NCBI RefSeq assembly: GCF_001757995.1
Contig: NZ_LXLV01000066.1
Coordinates: 1 to 64,000 of the forward strand
DNA: 64,000 bases
Reading direction: 5' to 3'
DNA from: Bacillus mycoides
Lineage (GTDB): Bacteria; Bacillota; Bacilli; Bacillales; Bacillaceae_G
The notes under the pieces are model-generated. The model was not told where the DNA came from. It saw nothing but the letters and a program-made list of their open reading frames with translations, and did not search any database. This document shows positions 46,632 to 56,042 of the stretch, in pieces. Both the position numbers and the translations under genes were made by a program. Numbering within the stretch: the stretch's first letter is position 1; each line of letters opens with the position of its first letter.

Positions 46632-46884
46632 TCTATTGTCCTCCTCCAACATCGCATTTTACGCAACAATGTTGTTTCATCTCAAAGTTCATTATTATTT
46701 TTCGTTTCTTATTAATAAGTCAGCTATTTACCTCTTTCTAAAATAGCTTGTCCTTAATTTACAAATACGTTTCAATCATCGTTCTTAGATTATTCATCTG
46801 ATGAAAGTTCCATATCATCTCTCCATTATAGCAGTGTCGTTTCTGCTAGGAAAGATACTCTTCTTTCCAAAGGAGCATAAATAA

Positions 46885-46977
46885 AAAAAGCCAGGAGGAT
46901 TCTCCCGACCTTATACACATATTCTTCTATATCGCTATAGTTTTCGCATTGATTTTGTCATATCGATAACGATAATA
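46885..46977 (-). ncRNA. Candidate small RNA with its own terminator
   Basis: On the minus strand AAGGUCGGGAG-AAUC-CUCCUGGCUUU forms an 11-bp stem (three G-U) followed by seven T (46884-46890). It lies 110-140 bp beyond the rplT terminator and no gene feeds into it. Upstream, 46965-46976 (GATAACGATAAT) matches two Fur hexamers at 11 of 12 positions. A short iron-linked RNA is plausible but unproven. The remaining intergenic sequence at 46632-46884 shows nothing else. Confidence 0.4.
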
Positions 46978-47023
46978 AGTAAAGGATTTTGCAAATCATT
47001 GAATATTTGCAATGAATGTAAAT

Positions 47024-47056
47024 AAAAAACCTTAGAAGAAAAATCTTCTAAGGTTT
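47024..47056 (-). terminator. Terminator of infC-rpmI-rplT
   Basis: AAACCTTAGAAGA/TCTTCTAAGGTTT stem followed by a T-run on the minus strand. Confidence 0.92.
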
Positions 47057-47067
47057 CAACTAATTAA

Positions 47068-47424
47068 TTAGTTAATGTTGTTTTTTGCAACTGTTGCTAA
47101 TTCAGCGAAAGCTTTTTCGTCATGAACAGCTAAGTCAGCAAGCATCTTGCGGTTAACTTCGATGCCAGCATTTTTTAAACCGTGCATTAAGCGGCTGTAA
47201 GAAAGACCATTCATACGAGCTGCTGCGTTGATACGTGTAATCCATAATTTACGGAAGTCACGTTTCTTTTGACGACGGTCACGGAATGCATACATTAGAG
47301 ATTTCATAACCTGTTGGTTAGCAACCTTAAATAATGTACTCTTAGAACCGTAGTAACCTTTTGCTAATTTTATAACTTTTTTACGACGTTGACGAGTAAC
47401 TGTACCACCTTTTACTCTTGGCAT
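47068..47424 (-). CDS. rplT: 50S ribosomal protein L20
   Basis: This 118-aa protein ([29 protein letters not shown]...) is L20, which is needed for early 50S assembly. L20 also represses its own operon by binding the infC leader in Bacillus. It is the last gene of infC-rpmI-rplT, 38 bp after rpmI, with RBS TAGGAGG. Confidence 0.98.
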   Translation of the reverse strand: MPRVKGGTVTRQRRKKVIKLAKGYYGSKSTLFKVANQQVMKSLMYAFRDRRQKKRDFRKLWITRINAAARMNGLSYSRLMHGLKNAGIEVNRKMLADLAVHDEKAFAELATVAKNNIN

Positions 47425-47462
47425 AATATTACCTCCTAGTTTGTTCTATATATCAGCCGAAC

Positions 47463-47663
47463 TTATTTTAAGTTGTCAAGCATTTGACGAATGCGTTTGA
47501 AGTCACCAGCGCTAACTACACCAGCTTTACGTAGTTTACGTTTAGCTTTTGTAGATTTGTTAGCGAATAAATGGCTTGTGTAAGCGTGAGAACGCTTCAG
47601 TTTACCAGATCCAGTCTTTTTGAAACGCTTTGCAGCGCCGCGATGAGTTTTTTGTTTAGGCAT
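47463..47663 (-). CDS. rpmI: 50S ribosomal protein L35
   Basis: This 66-aa basic protein begins [24 protein letters not shown], the L35 hallmark, and is a component of the large ribosomal subunit. It is the middle gene of the operon, 21 bp after infC. Confidence 0.98.
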
Positions 47664-47684
47664 AGGTATTTCCTCCTCTATCTA

Positions 47685-48200
47685 TTACTTATCGTTTTTC
47701 GGTGCTAAAACTAAGAACATACTGCGTCCTTCCATTTTAGGCTTAGATTCAATTGTACTAACTTCAGCACAAGCTTCTGAGAAGCGATCTAAAACACGTT
47801 GACCGATTTCTTTATGAGTAATGGCACGTCCTTTAAAGCGAATTGACGCTTTAACCTTGTCGCCTTTCTCTAAAAACTTGACAGCATTACGAAGTTTTGT
47901 GTTAAAGTCATGTTCATCAATTGTTGGACTTAAACGAACTTCTTTCATGCTAATTACTTTTTGATTTTTGCGCTGTTCTTTTTCTTTCTTCTGTTGCTCA
48001 AAGCGGAATTTACCGTAGTCCATAATGCGGCATACTGGCGGTTTCGCATTTGGAGCAACCAATACTAAATCAAGATTAAGACCTGCAGCTAAGTCTAAAG
48101 CGTCATTACGAGACTTGATTCCAAGTTGATCGCCGTTTGCGCCAACTAAGCGTACTTCACGTGCACGAATTTGCTCGTTAATCATCATATCCTTGCTAAT
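47685..48200 (-). CDS. infC: Translation initiation factor IF-3, ATT start
   Basis: This 171-aa factor has an N-terminal domain ([20 protein letters not shown]...), linker helix ([19 protein letters not shown]) and C-terminal 30S-binding domain ([19 protein letters not shown]). I place the start at ATT 48200, because GGAGGTG lies 7 bp upstream and the N-terminus then matches Bacillus IF-3. The longer ATG frame runs through the leader terminator. IF-3 rejects non-standard starts, so an ATT codon gives feedback control, as in other bacteria. Confidence 0.95.
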   Translation of the reverse strand: MSKDMMINEQIRAREVRLVGANGDQLGIKSRNDALDLAAGLNLDLVLVAPNAKPPVCRIMDYGKFRFEQQKKEKEQRKNQKVISMKEVRLSPTIDEHDFNTKLRNAVKFLEKGDKVKASIRFKGRAITHKEIGQRVLDRFSEACAEVSTIESKPKMEGRSMFLVLAPKNDK

Positions 48201-48389
48201 AGTAAGCCACCTCCAAGGTTTTCTTAGAATACGTTTTGCAATTGTAGAACCCGAACAAAAAAAGTGCGGGCACACGGCACCCACACTTGTAATATCTTTA
48301 GTAAGAAATACATTTACCTGCTAACTGCGAATGCGTCCATCAGGTGAGAAGCGGGTGCTTCTACTTGCCAAAACCATATTCTATTATCC
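48201..48389 (-). promoter_or_regulatory. L20-type leader of infC operon
   Basis: The promoter TTGACA (complement of 48419-48424), 17 bp, TAAACT (complement of 48396-48401) gives a ~190-nt leader. It contains a terminator (AAGTG-T-GGG...CCC-G-CACTT, seven T at 48256-48262) about 55 bp before infC. This is the arrangement of the Bacillus L20 leader, where L20 binding promotes termination. Confidence 0.82.
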
Positions 48390-48547
48390 TTGATGAGTTT
48401 ATCATAGGACATGACGTCTGTCAAGAAGACGCAATGTGTTTTACTAACAACAAGAAATATTGTAACAAACAACCAGCATACTTGCAATACTTTTTTATGA
48501 TAAGTATTGTTTGGTTATTTTTTCTAGATTTTCTTTTTTATAATACA

Positions 48548-48578
48548 TAAAAAAGCCGCGGTATACCGCGGCTTTTTC
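48548..48578 (-). terminator. thrS terminator
   Basis: The palindromic stem AAGCCGCGGTA/TACCGCGGCTT is followed by a T-run on the minus strand. The rest of 48425-48547 shows nothing further. Confidence 0.9.
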
Positions 48579-50516
48579 TTATCGTTTTCCTTCTACTTTA
48601 ATCATGTCAACAAACGCATCTAATGCGATTGTTTCTGATTTTTGTTCACCATATTTACGTACGTTAACGCCATTTTCAGTAACTTCATTGTCACCTACTA
48701 CAAGCATGTACGGAATCTTTTGCATTTGTGCTTCACGGATTTTGTAACCAATTTTCTCTTCACGAGTGTCTAATTCAACACGGATACCAGCACGTCGTAA
48801 TTCATCTTGTACTTTCTTCGCATAGTCTAAATGTACTTGCGGAGAAACTGGAATTACTTGCGCCTGAACTGGAGCTAACCAAGTTGGGAATGCGCCTTTG
48901 TATTCTTCAATTAAGAAGGCTACGAAACGTTCCATAGTTGATACAACGCCACGGTGAATTACAACTGGACGATGTTGTTTACCGTCTTCACCAACGTAAG
49001 CTAATTCAAAGCGTTCTGGAAGTAAGAAGTCTAATTGTACAGTTGAAAGTGTTTCGTCTTTTCCAAGAGCAGTACGAACTTGAACGTCAAGTTTTGGGCC
49101 ATAGAATGCCGCTTCACCTTCAGCTTCATAGTAATCAAGACCCATTTCATCCATAGCTTCTTTTAACATACCTTGTGCTTTTTCCCACATCTCATCATCA
49201 GCATAATACTTTTTAGTATCTGCTGGGTCACGATAAGATAGACGGAATGAATAGTTTTCTAAACCGAAATCTTTGTACACTTCTAAAGTTAAGTTTACAA
49301 CACGTTTTAACTCTTCTTTAATTTGATCTGGACGAACGAAAATGTGCGCATCATTTAAAGTCATTCCGCGTACACGTTGTAATCCAGATAATGCTCCAGA
49401 CATTTCATAGCGGTGCATTGTTCCAAGTTCCGCAATACGGATTGGTAATTCACGGTAGCTGTGAATATCATTTTTATAAACCATCATGTGGTGAGGGCAG
49501 TTCATTGGACGAAGAACTAATTCTTCATTATCCATTTCCATTGATGGGAACATACCATCACGGTAGTGGTTCCAGTGACCAGAAGTTTCATAAAGCTCTC
49601 TGCTTCCTAGTACTGGAGTGTATACGTGATCATAGCCTAAGCTTGCTTCTTTATCAACGATGTAACGCTCGATAATACGGCGGATTGTTGCACCTTTTGG
49701 TAACCAAAGTGGTAAGCCTTGTCCTACTTTTTGGCTATTAGTAAATAGTTTTAATTCTTTACCTAATTTACGGTGATCGCGCTCTTTCGCTTCTTCAAGC
49801 ATACGTAAGTGCTCATCTAATTCTGCTTTCTTAACGAATGCAGTACCGTAAATACGTTGTAACATTTTATTATTGCTGTCGCCGCGCCAGTAAGCACCTG
49901 CAACACTTAATAATTTAAATACTTTAATCTTCCCTGTAGATGGAAGATGAACACCACGGCAAAGGTCGAAGAATTCGCCTTGCTCATAGATTGAAATAAC
50001 TGCATCTTCTGGAAGATCGTTAATTAAATCTAATTTTAACTCATCGCCGATTTCTTCAAAGCGACGAAGTGCTTCTGCACGTGGTACTTCATGACGAACG
50101 ATTTCTAAGTTCTCGTTCACAATTTTTTGCATTTCTTTTTCAATTTTCTTGAAGTCTTCAACTGTAATCGCTTCTTCCATATCGATATCGTAGTAGAAGC
50201 CATTTTCGATTACTGGACCAATGCCAAGCTCAAGCTTAACATCTTTATATAAACGTTTTAACGCTTGTGCTAAAAGGTGGGCTGTTGAATGGCGTAAAAT
50301 GTATAAGCCATCTTCAGAATCTAATGTAATGATAGAAACTGCACCATCTTCTTCGATTGGTGTAACAAGATCGATCATCTCATCGTTTAATTTTCCAGCC
50401 ACAGCTTTTTTCTTTAAGCCTGGGCTAATAGAAGCTGCGATTTCTTCAGTTGTTACGCCTTTTGGAAACTCCTTCACAGCTCCATCAGGGAAAGTAATTT
50501 TAACTACATCTGCCAT
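48579..50516 (-). CDS. thrS: Threonyl-tRNA synthetase
   Basis: This 645-aa class II enzyme has a TGS domain (~1-65), editing domain with the zinc motif '[12 protein letters not shown]' (~78) and 'YDIDMEE', catalytic core ('[13 protein letters not shown]', motif 3 '[17 protein letters not shown]') and an anticodon-binding domain. The ATG at 50516 has GGAG 9 bp upstream. It is controlled by a T-box closely related to that of the BrnQ-family gene. Confidence 0.96.
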   Translation of the reverse strand: MADVVKITFPDGAVKEFPKGVTTEEIAASISPGLKKKAVAGKLNDEMIDLVTPIEEDGAVSIITLDSEDGLYILRHSTAHLLAQALKRLYKDVKLELGIGPVIENGFYYDIDMEEAITVEDFKKIEKEMQKIVNENLEIVRHEVPRAEALRRFEEIGDELKLDLINDLPEDAVISIYEQGEFFDLCRGVHLPSTGKIKVFKLLSVAGAYWRGDSNNKMLQRIYGTAFVKKAELDEHLRMLEEAKERDHRKLGKELKLFTNSQKVGQGLPLWLPKGATIRRIIERYIVDKEASLGYDHVYTPVLGSRELYETSGHWNHYRDGMFPSMEMDNEELVLRPMNCPHHMMVYKNDIHSYRELPIRIAELGTMHRYEMSGALSGLQRVRGMTLNDAHIFVRPDQIKEELKRVVNLTLEVYKDFGLENYSFRLSYRDPADTKKYYADDEMWEKAQGMLKEAMDEMGLDYYEAEGEAAFYGPKLDVQVRTALGKDETLSTVQLDFLLPERFELAYVGEDGKQHRPVVIHRGVVSTMERFVAFLIEEYKGAFPTWLAPVQAQVIPVSPQVHLDYAKKVQDELRRAGIRVELDTREEKIGYKIREAQMQKIPYMLVVGDNEVTENGVNVRKYGEQKSETIALDAFVDMIKVEGKR

Positions 50517-50545
50517 CACTGGTCACTCCTCTTTTTTTCAAAATA

Positions 50546-50808
50546 AAAAACACTCATCCCATAAAAAGGGACGAGTGTTGAATTCGTGGTTCCACCCTTG
50601 TTCCAATTAACCTTATTGTTAATTGCTCAAGTTCAACATAACGGTGTTGTCCGTTAGCAATTACTAGAAAAACGTTCACTGCTAAAGTTTAGAGGTGGTA
50701 AGTAATTATCCCGTACTAGGAAGCTCACACCCTAAGGCTTCCCTCTCTGAAAATCGTAGAAAACTACCCATGTCCTCATCATAACATTTCGATATATTTC
50801 ATTTATGT
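50546..50808 (-). promoter_or_regulatory. thrS T-box riboswitch, Thr specifier
   Basis: The promoter is TTGATT (complement of 50838-50843), 17 bp, TATAAT (complement of 50815-50820), partly inside ytxC. Specifier ACC followed by ACCUCU (50697-50699), T-box GGGUGGAACCACG, and terminator AACACUCGUCCC/GGGAUGAGUGUU with a U-run. Confidence 0.95.
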
Positions 50809-50822
50809 AGGTAATTATATGC

Positions 50823-51704
50823 TCAAAAACTTAGAAAATCAAGGGCGTTACCTTTATTTTTTAAATTTTTCACGTTGCGCTCAAATTCATGTAATCCATG
50901 TAGTTGCACTCGTTCCTGAAATACATTTCGCAAAGTAATAATCATATTATGATCTTGTTCTTTCGTATATAAATAAATCTTTTTCGGCGAAATAGAAAGA
51001 AGTGGCGCAATTACTTTCGTATCGATATATACATCCTGTTTCTTTAATAATTCTTCATCTATATATTGAACCAATTTCTCCTGTTTTAAACGTCTACCTT
51101 TATCATCATAGAAAATAAAACTTTCATCAAAAACAAGATGTACACAGGACAAACGTGATTTCCGGCTACTTACTTGTTGGCGAAGTGTCTCAATGAACAT
51201 TTGATATTCCTGCTCCATCTTATACTCATCAATTGCAACTTCAGCAAGCTCAGCTACCATTTCCCTATATGTACGAAGACGAAAACGAACGTATGATGAA
51301 AACGAGAATGAGAGCGGATCACAAAGCCAATCATTCAAAGACGACGCAATATAAGATTCAAATTTTTGACGTGTTAAATCACGAGCTACTCCTTTTCTCC
51401 TTTCCTTTAAAATCTCATGTGCCATATGCAATATTTGATGACACTCTTCTTGTTCTTCATAAAAAAACTTTTCCTTTAAAATGGTATGAATCCATTCATT
51501 TTGTTTCACATTCATAATGAAATATAGTAATACTGGCAATAAAATCTTTTCAATATAATTCGATTCACATAATGGTATATGAATAATAACCTTTTGTTCG
51601 TTTAAATATACACTTGTTTCCTTATATAAGGATTCCGTTCTTTTCGTTAGTTGTCTGTATACGTGCACAGCATCATTCTTTTCTTCGAAGCAAATTTCAA
51701 TCAC
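50823..51704 (-). CDS. ytxC: Sporulation protein YtxC
   Basis: This 293-aa YtxC-family protein is soluble and rich in charged helices, with 'IASSLNDWLCDPLSFSFSSYVRFRLRTY' in the middle, a mark of the family. It is known as a putative sporulation protein without a defined biochemical role. A GTG start at 51704 is chosen because GGGGGG lies 6 bp upstream. It sits between thrS and dnaI, as in B. subtilis. Confidence 0.85.
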   Translation of the reverse strand: MIEICFEEKNDAVHVYRQLTKRTESLYKETSVYLNEQKVIIHIPLCESNYIEKILLPVLLYFIMNVKQNEWIHTILKEKFFYEEQEECHQILHMAHEILKERRKGVARDLTRQKFESYIASSLNDWLCDPLSFSFSSYVRFRLRTYREMVAELAEVAIDEYKMEQEYQMFIETLRQQVSSRKSRLSCVHLVFDESFIFYDDKGRRLKQEKLVQYIDEELLKKQDVYIDTKVIAPLLSISPKKIYLYTKEQDHNMIITLRNVFQERVQLHGLHEFERNVKNLKNKGNALDFLSF

Positions 51705-51920
51705 TTTTGTCCCCCCTTTTATCCCCGCTCTAAAGGATTGCATCTATACGTTACAAATCCTATAAGAGTCCGATCTATGGAAGTTCACTCTTAGTAGAAA
51801 CCTATCTCCCATCGTTAGAACATCCACTCGATATGGCTTGCTAATTTTATATATATTAAGGGAGGGAGAAAAAAATGATACAAGCTACTCTGAAAAAATG
51901 ATTAAAATAAAGTGAAACTT

Positions 51921-52062
51921 TAATCATTGGAGGTTTTGTCCATCCTCCACTGATTATCAGCCCTCACCAATCGGGCTTTTACGGGCAGCCCGACTCCCAC
52001 CTAACTTCTTTGCTTTACAGCCGAATTTTGAGGTGGGAATCTTACTGCCCGTTAATGCGGGA
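51921..52062 (-). mobile_element. Structured non-coding element, probable IS200/IS605-type remnant
   Basis: Nested hairpins without a gene: AATCATTGGAGG/CCTCCACTGATT (51922-51933 and 51944-51955, one mismatch), TCGGGCT/AGCCCGA (51971-51977 and 51987-51993), TCCCACCT/AGGTGGGA (51995-52002 and 52031-52038) and ACGGGCAG/CTGCCCGT (51981-51988 and 52045-52052). This resembles the structured ends of IS605-family elements or their short derivatives. No transposase or tnpB is present. The assignment is from memory of such ends. Confidence 0.45.
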
Positions 52063-52066
52063 TAAA

Positions 52067-52094
52067 AAAGAGCAAGCTTCTCAGCTCGCTCTTT
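52067..52094 (-). terminator. dnaI terminator
   Basis: AAAGAGCGAGCT/AGCTTGCTCTTT stem with a T-run on the minus strand, overlapping the dnaI stop. Confidence 0.88.
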
Positions 52095-53031
52095 ACTTAT
52101 TACGACGGTTCTTCCCGCCAATTGGGATTGGCTTCGCTAAATATTTAATTCGTTCCATAATACGGGCCGCTTTCATCTCTTCTGCTTCACCGCGCTGTGT
52201 ATACGTTAAATGATGTTCCAACTGTTTGAAATCAAAGTTAGATGTAAAGAACGTCGGTAAGTTTTCCAACATACGGAACTGTAAGATTGCACCGAGTACA
52301 TCATCACGTACAAAACTTGACATCGCTTCTGCCCCGATATCATCTAACATTAATACTTGTACACGTTTGACAGCATCAATCTTTCCGCTAATCGAATTAT
52401 CTTGAATCGAACTTTTGATTTCACGTAAAAATTCAGGGAAGTATACGAGCATCGAACTAATTTTCTTTCGCGCAAGCTCATTTGCAATTGCCCCTAAAAG
52501 ATACGTTTTCCCTACACCAAATTTACCATACAAATATAAACCTTGTGCTTTTTTACCTGGTTCGTATGTGTTTAAAAATTCATTCGTTGCACCTATTGCA
52601 TCAATACGTGCATCTAAATCTGAAGGGTCTAAATTTTCCATAGTTGCCTGCAAAATATCAACTGGCATATATACACTTTGAACAAGTTTTTCATATTTTT
52701 TTCTCTCATCATATGCTACTTTTCTAATACAACGATCGTATTGAATATCAATCATCTTACCTTGAATGACGAGCTTCGGCTCATATCCTTGTAGCATATT
52801 TTTACATGACCCTAAATCTGGACAATCCGCACACCCTACACTTTGTCCAATATATTCATATAACTTCACAAGACTTCGTTCAATCATAGAAGTCGTTACT
52901 TCACCTTTATGTTCGTCTATAAATTCTTTCACACGAGGGTGCGCCATCACTTCTGCCTTTAAGACTTCATATCTATTTTTAAAGTTTTTATTTTCCATTA
53001 ATTTCGTAAATGAATTTTGAATATGCTCCAT
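52093..53031 (-). CDS. dnaI: Primosomal protein / helicase loader DnaI
   Basis: This 312-aa AAA+ ATPase loads the replicative helicase DnaC. It has an N-terminal helicase-binding domain with a zinc-binding Cys set ('VGCADCPDLGSCKN' and 'YDRCIRK', ~67-105), Walker A 'GKFGVGKT' (~170) and Walker B 'VLMLDDIGAE' (~230). RBS GAGGTGAG precedes the ATG. It lies 33 bp after dnaB and is co-transcribed. Confidence 0.95.
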   Translation of the reverse strand: MEHIQNSFTKLMENKNFKNRYEVLKAEVMAHPRVKEFIDEHKGEVTTSMIERSLVKLYEYIGQSVGCADCPDLGSCKNMLQGYEPKLVIQGKMIDIQYDRCIRKVAYDERKKYEKLVQSVYMPVDILQATMENLDPSDLDARIDAIGATNEFLNTYEPGKKAQGLYLYGKFGVGKTYLLGAIANELARKKISSMLVYFPEFLREIKSSIQDNSISGKIDAVKRVQVLMLDDIGAEAMSSFVRDDVLGAILQFRMLENLPTFFTSNFDFKQLEHHLTYTQRGEAEEMKAARIMERIKYLAKPIPIGGKNRRNK

Positions 53032-53064
53032 TTTCTCACCTCAAAGAGCGTTCATTTTCTTTTA

Positions 53065-54468
53065 TTAATCACGCTTATATTTTTTCAATACTTCTTCTAA
53101 TCGTTTCCGTTCATCTTCTAACGTACTTGCATCTTTTTTCGCACTTACGTCATTTTTTACAGGTTCTTTCTCTTCTTTCGACTCTTCTTTAAGCCAATCT
53201 GGTACCATTTCTTTTCTCACTGTTTTCTTCGCTGTACGACCTTTTTTCTTCGTCTCAGCCCACTCTTGATATTGACGATTCTCTTCTTTCGCTAGCGCCA
53301 TCGCCTCGCCTACTGTACCGACCTTTTTTCGCGCCCAATGTCCCGCAATCTTCTCGACATACGTTTTAGCAAGCTTCATATCTGAGCGTAGCATAACGTA
53401 ATAAATAAGTACATTCACAACCCCTGGCGTTAATTTTTGATTTATCATTACATCCTCAACGATTTGCAAGTCCGCTTTCGTCGCCTCTGCACCGCCTGAA
53501 ATCTCTTTCAATAGTTGTTTTGGCGAGATTTCCTCTAACTGCTTCATTAGCATCTCTTCTTGCGTAGTTGGCTCTTTCTCTTTCATTGTACGAGCAGCAT
53601 GAGGTTGCACCCTTTCACTTAATACAGGTAGTGCTTGACCATTTTCAAATTGATACCAATCGCGTGCTCCCTTCCGAAGCCTTTCGATATCAATAGTTTG
53701 TATCTCTGTCACTGCGCCAAGAACGATATTTTGCATCGATAACACATCCACACCGTACACATAAGCGAGTGTAATGACACATTCTCGCACTTGATCTGTA
53801 ATCGCCTTTTTAGGAACAAGCGCTGATAGTCCGTCTACAAATAAAGAGAAATCAAAGAAATCATTCCAAACTTTCGGTGCATCCCCATTCTCGTTATTTG
53901 GCATAGTTGTCGTTTTCGGGATACGCAGTTCTTCTTGCGCATGTTCAAACTGACCTGGGTTAAACGAATCAAATACATCGTTGAAGGAGCGCGTAACATT
54001 TTCATAAGAAGCAAAATCGAATTCTTCTTCTAAGAAATATTGCTTTACTTGGTTGTATTTTGTCCGACTCAAGCGATTATATAAAAAGATACTTAAAACA
54101 ATATCATCAAAAAACTGCTTCGGAGATAAAGGTGGTTGCAATTCATATATAAACATTCGAATATCTTTTTCTTTCTTAATATATACATTTAAAAGACCAA
54201 TCGCTTCTAACTTTACTCGTTCCCCATATATTTCAGGAAGTTGCATTTGCATAGTCACCATAAGGGAGTGATGTGTATTCTCTTTTCCAAACACACGATC
54301 TTGCTCTAACTCTCCCCATAGCGTCATGTATAAGCTAAAAGCTCTACTACCTATTAACGGCTGATACAACATCGTTAATACTTTCCGGTCGTAATTATGT
54401 AACAACCCTTTCGCACTTACTTTATAACGATCAATCGGCAATAGCTCCATCCATGACTGTTTTTCCAT
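53065..54468 (-). CDS. dnaB: Replication initiation and membrane attachment protein DnaB
   Basis: This 467-aa protein works with DnaD and DnaI to load the helicase at oriC and at restart sites. It has the N-terminal winged-helix region ('LHNYDRKVLTMLYQPLIGSRAFSLYMTLWGEL'), DDBH2-type region (~335-400) and a charged C-terminal tail. Bacillus DnaB is unrelated to the E. coli helicase of that name. It is upstream of dnaI. Confidence 0.93.
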   Translation of the reverse strand: MEKQSWMELLPIDRYKVSAKGLLHNYDRKVLTMLYQPLIGSRAFSLYMTLWGELEQDRVFGKENTHHSLMVTMQMQLPEIYGERVKLEAIGLLNVYIKKEKDIRMFIYELQPPLSPKQFFDDIVLSIFLYNRLSRTKYNQVKQYFLEEEFDFASYENVTRSFNDVFDSFNPGQFEHAQEELRIPKTTTMPNNENGDAPKVWNDFFDFSLFVDGLSALVPKKAITDQVRECVITLAYVYGVDVLSMQNIVLGAVTEIQTIDIERLRKGARDWYQFENGQALPVLSERVQPHAARTMKEKEPTTQEEMLMKQLEEISPKQLLKEISGGAEATKADLQIVEDVMINQKLTPGVVNVLIYYVMLRSDMKLAKTYVEKIAGHWARKKVGTVGEAMALAKEENRQYQEWAETKKKGRTAKKTVRKEMVPDWLKEESKEEKEPVKNDVSAKKDASTLEDERKRLEEVLKKYKRD

Positions 54469-54543
54469 TCTTGCTTTTCCTTTCTCTCATCCAATCTAAC
54501 CTATATTTCACTCGTTCTATCTTTATTATATAATTTATTAGCG

Positions 54544-54575
54544 AAAAAGAGCTATTAGCTTCCGCTTCTAGCTCT
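54544..54575 (-). terminator. nrdR terminator
   Basis: AGAGCTA/TAGCTCT stem with a T-run on the minus strand, between nrdR and dnaB. Confidence 0.75.
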
Positions 54576-54613
54576 CTTATCTCGTTTACTTACAGTATAT
54601 AAAGAGATTCTTT

Positions 54614-55075
54614 CTACTCTCTCTCTTTTTGCAGTATATCTTTTAATTCTTCAATAAATACATTTAAATCTTTAAATTGACGATACACAGAAGCAAAACG
54701 TACGTAAGCAACATCATCAATATCACGAAGTTCTTCCATAACAATTTCACCAATCATATCACTTTTCACTTCTGATATACCTAAGTTACGAAGTTCACGC
54801 TCCACACTTTGTGTTACTTCCTCTAACTGCCTTAAAGATACAGGTCTTTTTTCACACGCTTTAATTAAACCGCGTAAAATTTTCTCTTTATTAAACTCTT
54901 CTCGTGTTCCTTCTTTTTTAACAACGATAAGAGGTGATTCTTCTACTCTTTCAAATGTCGTAAAGCGACTTAAACAACTTTCACACTCTCTTCTTCTTCG
55001 AATAGAGCGTCCCTCGTCTACCGGACGCGAATCTAACACTCTTGTGCCATTATGAAAACAGGATGGACAACGCAA
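54614..55075 (-). CDS. nrdR: Transcriptional repressor NrdR
   Basis: This 153-aa regulator has a zinc ribbon (CPSC and CESC, residues 3-34) and an ATP-cone domain (~49-139). It senses ATP/dATP and represses ribonucleotide reductase genes. A TTG start at 55075 gives the standard MRCPSC N-terminus and has AAGGAG 8 bp upstream; the GTG three codons earlier overlaps that site. Confidence 0.95.
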   Translation of the reverse strand: MRCPSCFHNGTRVLDSRPVDEGRSIRRRRECESCLSRFTTFERVEESPLIVVKKEGTREEFNKEKILRGLIKACEKRPVSLRQLEEVTQSVERELRNLGISEVKSDMIGEIVMEELRDIDDVAYVRFASVYRQFKDLNVFIEELKDILQKERE

Positions 55076-55217
55076 TTCATTCACTCCTTTACAATATAAT
55101 CTTTATTCTTTCGCTACTCACCTACATGTGAAAATATATATACAATATTATATAACTCATTCTTCTACAATGACCACTCTAAGTTATTACATATCGTGAT
55201 CCTATTTTATATAAACT

Positions 55218-55246
55218 AAAAAAGAGGTGCATTATACACCTCTTTA
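55218..55246 (-). terminator. speD terminator
   Basis: AAAGAGGTG/CACCTCTTT stem with T-run on the minus strand. Confidence 0.88.
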
Positions 55247-55271
55247 CATTTTAAATCAATTATGTTCTTTT

Positions 55272-55664
55272 TTAAAGAGCTTTTGTTTCTCTCTGCTTAA
55301 TTTCGAAGCTACCAGTGCCTCGAGGAAGCTCGATGCTCTCACGCGTTTTCGCGTTTAAACCTTCTGCAATATATTCTGCAGCAACATTTGGATCAATACG
55401 ATCCCCACAAGTATAAACATCAATACTTGCATAACCGTGCTCCGGAAAGCTATGAATTGTTAAATGTGATTCCGAGATAATTACTACTCCACTTACACCT
55501 TGTGGTGCAAATTTATGAAAAGCAACCTCACGTACTTCAGCACCAGCTCTTAGTGCTGCATCCACAAATAATTGTTCAATATACGGCATGTCATTAAGCT
55601 TGTCGAAATCGCAATCCCAAAGTTCAGCGATCACGTGACGACCCATCGTATCCATAGTATCCAT
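55272..55664 (-). CDS. speD: S-adenosylmethionine decarboxylase proenzyme
   Basis: This 130-aa class 1B enzyme (SpeH type) makes decarboxylated SAM for spermidine synthesis. Self-cleavage occurs at the Glu-Ser bond in '[16 protein letters not shown]' (~residue 62), generating the pyruvoyl group. The conserved His and Cys in 'YTCGD' are present. RBS GGGGG lies 9 bp before the ATG. The leader upstream is long and structured. Confidence 0.93.
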
Positions 55665-55671
55665 TCTACAG

Positions 55672-55830
55672 TTCCCCCTTGTAAATTTATTCTAACTGTT
55701 CGAATTGAAAACTAATTTGCAATTTGGCTTGCTCCACTACCACGGGGGAAAGTTAGTCCAGAGAGGTCCTAACCCTTTAAGTAGTGACTACGTACCTCAG
55801 CTCTTAAGTTTACGAGTGTTAGTATACTTT
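55672..55830 (-). promoter_or_regulatory. Structured speD leader with possible anti-Shine-Dalgarno
   Basis: The minus-strand leader holds complementary segments GAGGU/ACCUC, CACUAC/GUAGUG and GGGUUAG/CUAAC-UUU-CCC, plus a small GUAGU-C-ACUAC hairpin. UUCCCCC (complement of 55744-55750) can pair with GGGGGAA of the ribosome-binding site (complement of 55672-55678). I do not recognise it as SAM-I, II, III or IV. Translational control by a metabolite or protein is possible. Confidence 0.55.
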
Positions 55831-56000
55831 GTTTATTTTCATTTTGCAACAACAGTTTTTTCGATTTTCTGTCATAATTTCCTCTTTACTTTTCCCTAAA
55901 AAAAATAAATGATTCACAAATACAGTAATCACAACGTTTTTTGGTCTGTCCACTATTTGAAAATATACTCCTATAATTTTTTTCTTTTCAGAAAAAAATA

Positions 56001-56031
56001 AAAAAAGAAGGCAAATATTCACTTGCCCTCC
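56001..56031 (-). terminator. gapB terminator
   Basis: GAGGGCAA/TTGCCTTC stem (one G-U pair) followed by seven T on the minus strand. The sequence 55831-56000 shows no credible gene. Confidence 0.85.
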
Positions 56032-56042
56032 CCCTATTTCAC

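Noticed and set aside
48201-48284. 28-codon ATG-initiated extension of IF-3
   Set aside because: It reads through the leader terminator; the ATT codon behind GGAGGTG gives the conserved N-terminus.
48344-48550. Plus-strand 68-codon frame in the infC-thrS gap
   Set aside because: No ribosome-binding site; it covers the infC promoter and leader on the other strand.
55705-55899. Plus-strand 64-codon frame opposite the speD leader
   Set aside because: No ribosome site or family; the sequence is better explained by the structured leader on the minus strand.
55819-56022. Minus-strand 67-codon frame before the gapB terminator
   Set aside because: No ribosome-binding site, AT-rich composition, and it overlaps the speD upstream region and gapB terminator.
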